Notes: generated from the letters alone by a model not told the origin. A stretch of 10,406 nt of DNA from Caldifarciminota bacterium RBG_13_43_14 (GCA_001771735.1 MEUM01000040.1:1-10406), one strand, 5' to 3'; shown: positions 1 to 5,497, counted from the first letter of the stretch. Program-made: numbers and translations.

Positions 1-56
1 TCCTCCATTGAATGTATGTTTCACATATATTATATTTATTTCTATATAAATAACAA
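1..56 (-). promoter_or_regulatory. Promoter and Shine-Dalgarno of a leftward gene starting just outside the window
   Basis: On the minus strand TTGTTA (51-56) and TATAAT (29-34) are separated by 16 bp, and a strong Shine-Dalgarno GGAGGA occupies positions 6 to 1. The ATG would lie a few bases beyond the left edge. The other strong ribosome sites here (2141-2147, 7982-7990, 8551-8557) have the same AAGGAGG-like form, which supports the reading. The coding sequence itself is not visible, so its product is unknown. Confidence 0.5.
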
Positions 57-74
57 GCAGATTCTGGAAAATTT

Positions 75-158
75 GGAGTGCGAAATCGGTGATTTCGCGT
101 TCTATTAGCAACGACACCGTCGTTGCATTCCATGCATCGATTGCCTTCGCCCGAGGCA
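75..158. repeat. Cluster of three hairpins, two with perfect 8-bp stems
   Basis: GCGAAATC (80-87), loop GGT, GATTTCGC (91-98) is a perfect inverted repeat; G.U pairs extend its stem outward to about 75-103. GCAACGAC (108-115), loop ACC, GTCGTTGC (119-126) is a second perfect one only 9 bp away. The two 3-nt loops, GGT and ACC, are each other's reverse complement. A weaker third stem, TGCCT (142-146) with AGGCA (154-158), follows. There is no T-tract after any of them. They lie between divergent promoters, so they could be DNA cruciform/operator elements, repetitive extragenic palindromes or an untranslated RNA. The function is not known. Confidence 0.5.
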
Positions 159-185
159 GACTGGTTGGGGAATGACAAAAAGCCC

Positions 186-213
186 TTGCTATTTTATGCC
201 CGCATTGTATAAT
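186..213 (+). promoter_or_regulatory. Sigma-70-type promoter for the mini-ORF and truncated amidotransferase
   Basis: TTGCTA (186-191) and a perfect TATAAT (208-213) are separated by 16 bp, the same spacing as every other housekeeping-type promoter in the window. Transcription would start near 220 and give a leader of about 130 nt before the ATG at 354. The -35 box matches consensus at only 4 of 6 positions. The 12-mer GCATTGTATAAT (202-213) recurs exactly at the promoter of the kinase operon. Confidence 0.5.
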
Positions 214-290
214 TTCAATACTGAATTGTTCTTTAATAACTTTGGATAATTGAATAGTATCGTTGTAATCTGATTACTAATCGCTGCTTG

Positions 291-343
291 CCCCGTAGGA
301 TAATTATCGTATGGGGGAATCGATGCCAAATCTGTGTGGCATC
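291..343 (+). promoter_or_regulatory. Leader with two consecutive hairpins ending at the Shine-Dalgarno
   Basis: The first dyad pairs CCCCGTA (291-297) with TATGGGG (310-316), with one G.T pair, and encloses the palindrome GATAATTATC (299-308). The second is a perfect 7-bp stem, GATGCCA (322-328) and TGGCATC (337-343), with an 8-nt loop. It ends at 343, one base before the Shine-Dalgarno AGGAGG (344-349). A stem stacked directly against the ribosome site is a common arrangement for translational control. No known riboswitch class was recognised. Confidence 0.4.
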
Positions 344-353
344 AGGAGGTTTC

Positions 354-428
354 ATGCTAAAGAGGATTTTAATTATACCCGGCATAATCGCTATGATCGC
401 CATGCAGAATGTCCTGCAGAAACAATAG
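354..428 (+). CDS. 24-residue hydrophobic mini-ORF, possible leader peptide
   Basis: A strong Shine-Dalgarno AGGAGG (344-349) lies 4 nt before ATG 354. The frame encodes 24 residues, MLKRILIIPGIIAMIAMQ and then NVLQKQ, and ends at TAG 426-428. The ATG of the next gene starts at 429, in the same frame, with no ribosome site of its own. The peptide has a short basic start and a hydrophobic stretch like a signal or membrane-anchor sequence. It may be a leader peptide whose termination allows re-initiation at 429. Alternatively it may be the original N-terminus of the downstream protein, interrupted by a TAG codon. No family was recognised. Confidence 0.45.
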   Translation: MLKRILIIPGIIAMIAMQNVLQKQ

Positions 429-797
429 ATGATTTATAGAACTCTAACATCATTAATTGTGTTGCTTATTTTCAACGTAATCAATTGCGGTCATCAATAC
501 AACGAGCTGACCGGCGATGGTATCGTAACGGTCGGCGTTTATATTGATAAAGGTGCTTCCGGTATCTGCTATGGTGCTGCCGAAAAAATGTTCGAGTGGA
601 TGGGTTTTAGGATCGAGCGTATATTTGCAGTTACGGTCAATGAAGGAAATCTCGATGATATTGACATTTTCTATTTCCCCGGCGGGAATGGCGGACTGTA
701 CGACTCTTATGTAAACGATACTAGGAAGCAGCGCCTTCGGGATTTAATCGATGACGGACGCGCTGGCGTCGGCGGGATCTGGAAGAATAATCCTTAG
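429..797 (+). pseudogene. Truncated lipoprotein with the first part of a BPL_N / class-I amidotransferase-like domain
   Basis: The 122-residue product starts with a lipoprotein-type signal, hydrophobic residues 6-18 and a lipobox-like V-I-N-C with Cys20; Asn just before the Cys is unusual. Residues about 32-115 resemble the N-terminal half of the BPL_N/glutamine-amidotransferase-like fold: a GVYIDKGAS opening strand, a helix ending in LG-like MGF, the segment LDDIDIFYFPGGNGG, and a helix RLRDLIDDGR. In that family the next element is a nucleophile elbow of the G-x-G-I-C-A-G type. Here the sequence reads GVGGIW, has Trp where Cys is expected, and stops after four more residues. The rest of the domain is missing and DNA of the convergent gene begins. 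The TAG at 795-797 overlaps the TAA of that gene by two bases. There is no Shine-Dalgarno, so translation is probably coupled to the abutting mini-ORF. I read it as a truncated, likely catalytically dead gene. The family assignment is by motif only. Confidence 0.55.
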
Positions 798-1297
798 AAG
801 CTTTTTGCCAGACCTAAAGAAACCTTGTCTCCATTGTAGCGGAAATTGATCCGCATTATCTCCTGAGAATTGTCTTCAAGTAAACGGCGATTATAGCGTT
901 CGGCCATGTTGATCGCATCGATAACATTCCAAATATGGACCGTTAATCCTGCAATGCCAAGAACGCCGGCAAGAGCTGCGTTCTGATCGCGTTCCTCCTG
1001 CGATAGGCTGTCATCACCCGCCCGCTTGTTGCACTCATTTGCGATACCGTACAATGAAGCAGTTCCGACCAGGAAGATAGCGCCTTTTATCCATTTCCGG
1101 CAATATATATGCCCGACACCCGGCAATTGCGCAGCCAGCAAGCCAGAGAGTACTGGATCTTTGGGCACGATTATCTTGGTTTTTATGATCTTTATTTCCT
1201 GAGGTTTATTGATTAACTGTGTGTCGTCGGTTTCAGTCTGCGCCTGGCAAAAAACAATGAAGATGACACAAATCCCGATTGTGATCTTTTTTATCAT
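794..1297 (-). CDS. Small membrane protein, DUF5683/TM2-like
   Basis: The 167-residue product starts at the ATG at 1297, preceded by AAGGAGA about 11 nt upstream. Farther in-frame starts would run into the lipoprotein gene. Residues 1-20 form an export signal (MIKK basic end, hydrophobic 5-16, AQ-type cleavage). The motif DPVLSGLLAAQLPGVGHIYC (residues 47-66) matches the 'P-x-x-A-x-x-x-x-x-PGxGqxY' opening of DUF5683 and TM2-like proteins. It is followed by KWIKGAIFLVGTASLYGI, a membrane helix, and another hydrophobic helix at about 106-128. The C-terminus IMRINFRYNGDKVSLGLAKSF alternates polar and apolar residues and ends in Phe, as beta-strands of outer-membrane proteins often do. The gene lies 64 bp downstream of the lipoprotein gene, with a 28-bp palindrome between them and no promoter of its own that I can see. 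It is therefore probably co-transcribed from the sigma-54 promoter at 2160. Its role is unknown. Confidence 0.75.
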   Translation of the reverse strand: MIKKITIGICVIFIVFCQAQTETDDTQLINKPQEIKIIKTKIIVPKDPVLSGLLAAQLPGVGHIYCRKWIKGAIFLVGTASLYGIANECNKRAGDDSLSQEERDQNAALAGVLGIAGLTVHIWNVIDAINMAERYNRRLLEDNSQEIMRINFRYNGDKVSLGLAKSF

Positions 1298-1323
1298 TGT
1301 TCTTATATCTCCTTTTCTATATC

Positions 1324-1351
1324 GGGAGGGGTGTATATATACACCCCTCCC
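1324..1351. repeat. Perfect 28-bp palindrome in an intergenic gap
   Basis: GGGAGGGGTGTATA (1324-1337) is followed at once by its exact reverse complement (1338-1351). As RNA it gives a 12-bp stem with a 4-nt loop. On the minus strand it starts 11 nt after the lipoprotein stop and ends just before the ribosome site of the DUF5683-like gene. It is not followed by a T-run on that strand, so it is not a classical intrinsic terminator. It could be an mRNA-stabilising or processing hairpin that sets the ratio of the two proteins, or a weak terminator. Confidence 0.7.
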
Positions 1352-1361
1352 CTTCAAATAA

Positions 1362-2135
1362 TTACCACTCAAAAGGGTAAATGTATCCATCCACGACCAG
1401 CGTACCCCTTCCAAATTCATCCCATTCAAAGGTCGCGATGATCTCTCCACCCTGATCCTGAAAACGGATCTCACCCGATCCAGAATTATCCGGTCGGAAA
1501 TCAGCATGCACCCAGTATTGATCATAGGTATCCTGTGTTTCATTTTCCAGTATAAACTCAAGGAATGAATAATTATCATCCCAATTATCCGGAGTTTCCG
1601 CATGATGAATTCCCATCGTTATATCAATCGATTCGTATGGATTGGAATAATTACCTGGTCCCCATTGAATACCGCCCGGTCGATTTACAGGGTTGAAGTG
1701 TACGTATAAAGATTCCTGCGACGTATTGTTCTTTACCGCCATTTCGGTATCACGATCACCCGGATTCACCTTGATCGACAAGAACCAGTTCTCACTGAAA
1801 CCCCAATCAAGATATTCATTCTGTCCAACAAAAGTGAATATATCATCGAGCGTGTCATTCGGCGTATCGTTATCATCCCAGTATATGTATCCGACCGTGC
1901 GCACGCCATAGGTCGTATCATCGACATAGAAAGTATCAATGCCCAGCAGTTGGAATCCACCGCAGCTGCCGTCTTCACGGGGTGCATAAGAAGCAGCGCC
2001 CCTCAGTGCTTTTAATACATCAAGTGCGTGATCAGCCACGCTTCTGTTGGTTTGCGCCTGCTCGCAAGCGACCAATGAGATCAACACCAGCACTGGTATC
2101 AGTCCGGCTAATATTTTGTTAGTTCGCATTTTCAT
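1362..2135 (-). CDS. Lipoprotein of unknown family, putative target of the sigma-54 regulator
   Basis: The 257-residue product starts at the ATG at 2135, five bases after AAGGAGG (2141-2147). A second ATG two codons in (2129) is less well spaced. The signal peptide has MKMRTNK, a hydrophobic core at residues 8-22, and the classical lipobox L21-V22-A23-C24, with Glu at the next position, so the mature protein is probably lipid-anchored in the envelope. The mature part (about 234 residues) is rich in D, N, Y, W and G and predicted mainly beta: WDDNDTPNDTLDDIFTF, IQWGPGNYSNPYESIDITMG and, at the very C-terminus, GRGTLVVDGYIYPFEW. No enzyme motif or known domain was recognised. Upstream lie a sigma-54 promoter and tandem activator sites, with the response regulator gene adjacent. 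That suggests the protein is made in response to the kinase signal, possibly as an envelope-stress or adaptation factor (inference). Confidence 0.8.
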   Translation of the reverse strand: MKMRTNKILAGLIPVLVLISLVACEQAQTNRSVADHALDVLKALRGAASYAPREDGSCGGFQLLGIDTFYVDDTTYGVRTVGYIYWDDNDTPNDTLDDIFTFVGQNEYLDWGFSENWFLSIKVNPGDRDTEMAVKNNTSQESLYVHFNPVNRPGGIQWGPGNYSNPYESIDITMGIHHAETPDNWDDNYSFLEFILENETQDTYDQYWVHADFRPDNSGSGEIRFQDQGGEIIATFEWDEFGRGTLVVDGYIYPFEW

Positions 2136-2159
2136 TTGAACCTCCTTAATCAATGAATA

Positions 2160-2176
2160 AGCAATATGCGTGCCAG
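2160..2176 (-). promoter_or_regulatory. Sigma-54 (-24/-12) promoter of the lipoprotein gene
   Basis: The minus strand reads CTGGCACGCATATTGCT. The consensus is YTGGCACG-N4-TTGCW. The invariant GG and GC are separated by exactly 10 bp. Transcription would start about 12 bp past the GC, near 2149, directly before the Shine-Dalgarno at 2141-2147. It lies in the gap downstream of an NtrC-family gene and upstream of the lipoprotein. Confidence 0.85.
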
Positions 2177-2225
2177 ATCTAAACCAATGATTTTTAATGT
2201 AGTTATGGATTTTGCATATCAATAA

Positions 2226-2266
2226 CCGTATCTTTGATGATACGCAATTTATCATAATTGATACGC
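2226..2266. promoter_or_regulatory. Tandem 20-bp dyads, putative upstream activator sites
   Basis: Dyad A is CCGTATCTTTGATGATACGC (2226-2245), with arms CGTATC and GATACG. Dyad B is ATTTATCATAATTGATACGC (2247-2266), with arms TATCA and TGATA. They share TATC and TGATACGC in the same register and are offset by exactly 21 bp, two helical turns. A further half-site, GCATATCA, lies at 2214-2221. The dyad centres are about 87 and 108 bp upstream of the predicted sigma-54 start. This is the usual position and geometry for binding of two NtrC-type dimers. Confidence 0.7.
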
Positions 2267-3622
2267 TCATTTTCCCTTTTCTATATCTAGCTGATGTATG
2301 CGCCTTGATAAATTACTGCGCTGAATGCCTAGTTTTTCAGCGGTTTTTGAAATATTCCATCCGTTCAATTCCAGTTGCTTTTTTAAATACTTTTTTTCCA
2401 GCTCATTCTTCGCATCGCTTAAGTTCTGGGTATGATTGAATACATCCTTTTCTGTTTTAACTCCATAAGTAGTGCTGAATTTCAGATCCTCAAGAGAAAT
2501 CTCTTTGGCGGCACTGATTATTATCGCACGTTCAATTATATTCTTTAGCTCTCGTATATTACCCGAAAATGATAATGTCGTAATATAGTCCAAAGCATCT
2601 TTATTGATGGTCTTGAGTTTAGTCCCGTTTTCTAAACTGTATTCTTTCAATATATGCTCAACCAATAAAGGAATATCTGCCCGACGTTCTCTCAAGGGCG
2701 GTAAATAGATCTGAAAAACATTGATGCGGTGTAGCAGATCAGTACGAAAATTTCCTTTCTTTGTTTCTACCGCAATATCTTTATTGGTCGCACTGACTAT
2801 TCGCACATCGACCTTTACCGGCATAGCACAACCTAATCGCAACACCTCACCATCCTCGATCACGCGCAGAACTTTAGCCTGGGTTGCCAGTGACATATCA
2901 CCTATTTCATCTAGAAATATCGTGCCTCGATGGGCAAGCTCGAATTTACCGATACGGCGTTGTATTGCGCCGGTAAATGCACCTTTTTCATAGCCGAACA
3001 ATTCGCTTTCGATCAATTCGCTAGGTATTGCCGCGCAATTCACTTTGATGAAGGGCTTACTATAACGATTGCTATAACGATGTATCCAATAGCTGACCAG
3101 TTCTTTCCCGGTTCCGCTTTCGCCCAGGATCAGGACTCGAGCTTTGGTCCCGGCTACGTTTTTAATCTCCTGCCAGATCTTATCCATAACCGGCGATTTG
3201 CCGATCATTTGAAAGCGCCTTTCTTCTTTCTGCAGCCATTCTTTGCGCTGCCTGGTAAAATTCCTTTTTTCCAGCGCGTGATTGATCATGATCAGGACCC
3301 GATCCATACTCAACGGTTTTTCAATAAAATCATAGGCACCCAATTTCATTGCTTGAACCGCATCGGCGATCGTGCCATGTCCAGATATAAGTATAATCTC
3401 GATTTCCGGTTTTTTTTCTTTGACCTGTTTGAGTACTTCCAATCCATCAATGCCCGGCAATTTCATATCCAGCAATACTGCATCATATTCCGATTCATTG
3501 ATCAGTTTTAATCCTTGTTCGCCATCAGCCGCAGCAACTGTTTCATGTCCCTCATCATTCAAAATACCGGTCAGGTTAATGCGGATATTTTCATTGTCGT
3601 CAATGATTAATATTTTCGCCAT
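2267..3622 (-). CDS. Sigma-54-dependent response regulator (NtrC family)
   Basis: The 451-residue product has all three family domains. The receiver (about 3-117) has acidic pocket D8/D9, phospho-acceptor D52 in LLDMKLPGIDG, S80 and K102 in IEKP. The AAA+ sigma-54-activating domain (about 139-370) has Walker A GESGTGKE (167-174), the sigma-54 contact loop GAFTGA (214-219), Walker B GTIFLDEIGD (233-242), the ATNKD segment, FRTDLLHRINVF, and FSGNIRELKNIIERA where WPGNVREL is usual. The C-terminal Fis-type helix-turn-helix reads GWNISKTAEKLGIQRSNLSRRI. The ATG at 3622 has GGGGAG 6 nt upstream and is preferred over an in-frame TTG at 3640. The start overlaps the kinase gene by 23 bp, so translation is coupled. 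It should bind the tandem dyads at 2226-2266 and activate the promoter at 2160; this target is inferred from position. Confidence 0.95.
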   Translation of the reverse strand: MAKILIIDDNENIRINLTGILNDEGHETVAAADGEQGLKLINESEYDAVLLDMKLPGIDGLEVLKQVKEKKPEIEIILISGHGTIADAVQAMKLGAYDFIEKPLSMDRVLIMINHALEKRNFTRQRKEWLQKEERRFQMIGKSPVMDKIWQEIKNVAGTKARVLILGESGTGKELVSYWIHRYSNRYSKPFIKVNCAAIPSELIESELFGYEKGAFTGAIQRRIGKFELAHRGTIFLDEIGDMSLATQAKVLRVIEDGEVLRLGCAMPVKVDVRIVSATNKDIAVETKKGNFRTDLLHRINVFQIYLPPLRERRADIPLLVEHILKEYSLENGTKLKTINKDALDYITTLSFSGNIRELKNIIERAIIISAAKEISLEDLKFSTTYGVKTEKDVFNHTQNLSDAKNELEKKYLKKQLELNGWNISKTAEKLGIQRSNLSRRIHQLDIEKGK

Positions 3623-4805
3623 GGATCGCTCCCCGATCAATTATCTTATTACTGATTGGTAAATGCATAATAAGAGACGCCCCCTTACCCGGCTGGCTTT
3701 TGAGCTCGATATCACCGGCATGGTCATTTATTATTTTTTTCACTATAGCTAATCCTAAACCTGATCCCTGGGCTTTGGTTGTAAAATAAGCATTAAAGAT
3801 CTTGTCGGCAAACTCTGGATCAACTCCCGGTCCATTGTCTTTGAATTCAATAATTATATTATCATTGTGCCTTCTTGTTTGTACCGTTATTATACCTTTA
3901 CGGTCCTTCAGTACCTCAAAGGCATTTTTATATAAATTATGGAAAACCCGGCGCATTAGTTCAGCATCAATAAACAACTCAGGGATATCTTTATCCAACA
4001 ATTTCTCGATTTTCACATTCGCTGCAAAATGCTCATAATCACGGGTCACAGTGTCGATCAGATCATTTATATTGCCTGATTTCAGCTTTGGCTCAGGCAA
4101 GCGTGCAAATTCGGAGAATTCCTTTATCAATTTTTCTAAAGACTCGATATCCGCCAGAATCATATTACTGTTTTTATCGAACAATTGGGGAAAATCTTTA
4201 TTTTTATTCTGATAATGCTTTAGCAGTCTTTCGATCGAAAGCCGCATTGCTGAAAGCGGGTTCCTCACTTCATGAGCCATGATCCTTGCAGCATCGCGCC
4301 AGGCAGCAACGCGCTCTGTCTGTTTCAAGCGTTCGCGGCTCTTTTCAAGCTGGTCGATCATATTATTATATGCATCTATAACCCGGGCGATCTCACCGGC
4401 TGGTCTTGATATTTTTAAAGGCTGATACTCATCCTTGCTTTCTAACATCGTTCTGGCAATTTCGTTCAAAGGTCTGGTTATACGGAACAACACAAGTGAA
4501 ATTACCACAACTGATACGATAAAAAATGCTATGCCAATCAATACGCTGAAGCCGATTATCTGCCATTCATAAAGATTTTTCAGACCTTTAAGCTGACGAT
4601 AGATACGAATTGCGCGCTGGGCAGTCGCTTGTTGCACCTGGTCTGGCGCATTATTCACGCCAATGATCAATCCCTGCTCGATCTCTTCCTTTTCCCATAA
4701 ACTGAGCGCGGTCGTGCTTAAATAGAACATAAAACCCATTAATGCTCCGGTATAGAGTAATGACATTGCAGTAAAAATTATTATTGTTCTTTTTCTCAGG
4801 CTCAT
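3600..4805 (-). CDS. NtrY-like membrane sensor histidine kinase
   Basis: The 401-residue product is the partner of the adjacent regulator. It has two membrane helices (about 7-30 and 82-107) flanking a short external loop of about 50 residues, HAMP at about 105-160, and a dimerisation/phospho-acceptor helix AHEVRNPLSAMRLSIERLL with His178. The ATPase domain has the N box FHNLYKNAFE (Asn290, Asn294), G1 DNGPG (323-327) and G2 GSGLGLAIVKK (347-357). The stretch FSEFARLPEPK after the His helix is characteristic of NtrY. There is no PAS domain, so sensing presumably uses the small external loop or the partner encoded upstream. The ATG at 4805 overlaps the upstream stop as ATGA, with AAGGAGA 8 nt before it. 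A farther in-frame ATG at 4832 has no comparable ribosome site. The signal sensed is unknown. Confidence 0.93.
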   Translation of the reverse strand: MSLRKRTIIIFTAMSLLYTGALMGFMFYLSTTALSLWEKEEIEQGLIIGVNNAPDQVQQATAQRAIRIYRQLKGLKNLYEWQIIGFSVLIGIAFFIVSVVVISLVLFRITRPLNEIARTMLESKDEYQPLKISRPAGEIARVIDAYNNMIDQLEKSRERLKQTERVAAWRDAARIMAHEVRNPLSAMRLSIERLLKHYQNKNKDFPQLFDKNSNMILADIESLEKLIKEFSEFARLPEPKLKSGNINDLIDTVTRDYEHFAANVKIEKLLDKDIPELFIDAELMRRVFHNLYKNAFEVLKDRKGIITVQTRRHNDNIIIEFKDNGPGVDPEFADKIFNAYFTTKAQGSGLGLAIVKKIINDHAGDIELKSQPGKGASLIMHLPISNKIIDRGAIHGENINH

Positions 4806-5377
4806 GGTGCGATCTCCTTGCCCGGTATCCATTTTGTATTTTTCATCGGATATTTAAAATTCCAGAAAGCGTTAAGATCGAAATGCTTAGCATCAATCGC
4901 CTCGATCTCGATCGTATTGAGCGCGGCGGTCAATCTTACTTGATAATCGCATTCCACCTTAATCCGATCGACGACGATCATATTAATCCCAATTTTCGAT
5001 AACAATACTTTAGCGCTATCCAGATCATTGATGCTCAACTCAGAATCGTCCAGTAGACTGATAATATATTCATTGGTACTGGGTTGAAATACAATATATT
5101 GCCTAATTGTCTTTTCGAAAAGCAGTCGCGCTAATCCCTGTTCATCCTTTTCTAATAGCTCAATGTTATAAAAAATTCCAACTTCGCTGCCGCTTTTTAT
5201 GATTTCGTCCAAACCCTTTGAAAAAGCCTTTTTTAATGTAGTTTCAACCCGCACTGAATCTTCATATATTAAAATATCAGGAGTTGTTAAACTAGGACCG
5301 CTTTTGGTTATAAAAATTACAATACTTATGACTGTACCGATCGCCTTAATGCCTAATATTTTTAACAGAATCGGCAT
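4802..5377 (-). CDS. Membrane-anchored DUF4390-like protein, first gene of the kinase operon
   Basis: The 191-residue product has one hydrophobic N-terminal segment (residues 4-24), acting as a signal anchor or uncleaved signal. The exported remainder resembles DUF4390: a helix ending in a short substrate-like beta strand (EVGIFYNIELLE), then LLFEKTIRQYIVFQPSTNEYII, a sequence for an amphipathic helix LDSAKVLLSKIG, and the closing YQVRLTAALNTIEIEA with FDLNAFWNFKYP. DUF4390 genes lie beside NtrY/NtrX-type two-component genes in other bacteria, and the order here (this gene, kinase, regulator) agrees. A role as envelope sensor or modulator of the kinase is inference. No Shine-Dalgarno precedes ATG 5377. 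The promoter -10 ends only five bases before it, so the mRNA is probably leaderless. The stop overlaps the kinase start by 4 bp. Confidence 0.8.
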   Translation of the reverse strand: MPILLKILGIKAIGTVISIVIFITKSGPSLTTPDILIYEDSVRVETTLKKAFSKGLDEIIKSGSEVGIFYNIELLEKDEQGLARLLFEKTIRQYIVFQPSTNEYIISLLDDSELSINDLDSAKVLLSKIGINMIVVDRIKVECDYQVRLTAALNTIEIEAIDAKHFDLNAFWNFKYPMKNTKWIPGKEIAP

Positions 5378-5382
5378 GTTCG

Positions 5383-5410
5383 ATTATACAATGCTGCATT
5401 GTACTGTCAA
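5383..5410 (-). promoter_or_regulatory. Perfect sigma-70-type promoter of the kinase operon, leaderless start
   Basis: On the minus strand TTGACA (5405-5410) and TATAAT (5383-5388) both match consensus perfectly, with 16 bp between. The A of the ATG (5377) is the sixth base after the -10 box, the normal distance for a transcription start. No Shine-Dalgarno fits in between, so the mRNA would begin at or next to the start codon. Confidence 0.8.
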
Positions 5411-5419
5411 TACAATGTA
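5387..5419. promoter_or_regulatory. Operator-like dyads within the kinase-operon promoter
   Basis: TACAATGC (5387-5394), one base, GCATTGTA (5396-5403) is a perfect 17-bp inverted repeat filling the spacer between -10 and -35. A second related dyad, TACA-A-TGTA (5411-5419), lies directly upstream of the -35 box; TACAATG recurs 24 bp away in the same orientation. Sites between the two hexamers classically block RNA polymerase when occupied. The binding protein is unknown and is not obviously encoded in the window. Confidence 0.55.
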
Positions 5420-5442
5420 TCATAAAAGCTCCTCTATTAAAC

Positions 5443-5471
5443 ATATAGGGATGGCATGGCCATCCCTATAT
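5443..5471 (-). terminator. Strong hairpin after the peptidase gene, probable terminator
   Basis: ATATAGGGATGGC (5443-5455), loop ATG, and GCCATCCCTATAT (5459-5471) form a perfect 13-bp stem 26 bp downstream of the peptidase stop. On the minus strand it is followed by GTTTAATAG, only modestly T-rich, so termination may be partial. It separates the peptidase from the kinase-operon promoter. Confidence 0.6.
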
Positions 5472-5497
5472 AATCTTACGGTTTGTCGTTCGGCTGT

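Larger units (their letters stand above)
1..353. other. Non-coding region between two divergent transcription units
   Basis: No open frame with a ribosome site was found in this stretch on either strand. It contains the leftward promoter and ribosome site (1-56), two adjacent perfect 8-bp-stem hairpins and a weaker third one (75-158), a rightward promoter (186-213), and a leader with two further dyads (291-316 and 322-343) that ends at the Shine-Dalgarno AGGAGG (344-349). The individual elements are listed separately. Confidence 0.6.

Noticed and set aside
311..439. Plus-strand open frame from ATG 311 or 323
   Set aside because: It has no ribosome site, overlaps the mini-ORF in another frame, and its peptide is not protein-like.
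1298..1603. N-terminal extension of the DUF5683-like gene
   Set aside because: It would read through the palindrome and overlap the lipoprotein gene by over 200 bp. The signal peptide starts at 1297.
2136..2270. N-terminal extension of the lipoprotein
   Set aside because: It would translate the sigma-54 promoter and the dyads. The Shine-Dalgarno and signal peptide fix the start at 2135.
2930..3511. 193-codon open frame on the plus strand
   Set aside because: It is antisense to the receiver and AAA+ parts of the response regulator, whose motifs are intact. It has no ribosome site and no family-like sequence.
3623..3640. Earlier TTG start for the response regulator
   Set aside because: The ATG at 3622 begins the receiver domain at the usual distance and has GGGGAG 6 nt upstream.
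4512..4519. TGATACGA inside the kinase gene, resembling the activator half-site
   Set aside because: It is a single imperfect copy within coding sequence, with no partner arm or sigma-54 promoter nearby.
4806..4832. Earlier ATG start for the kinase
   Set aside because: It has no good ribosome site, while the ATG at 4805 has AAGGAGA and the typical ATGA overlap with the preceding gene.
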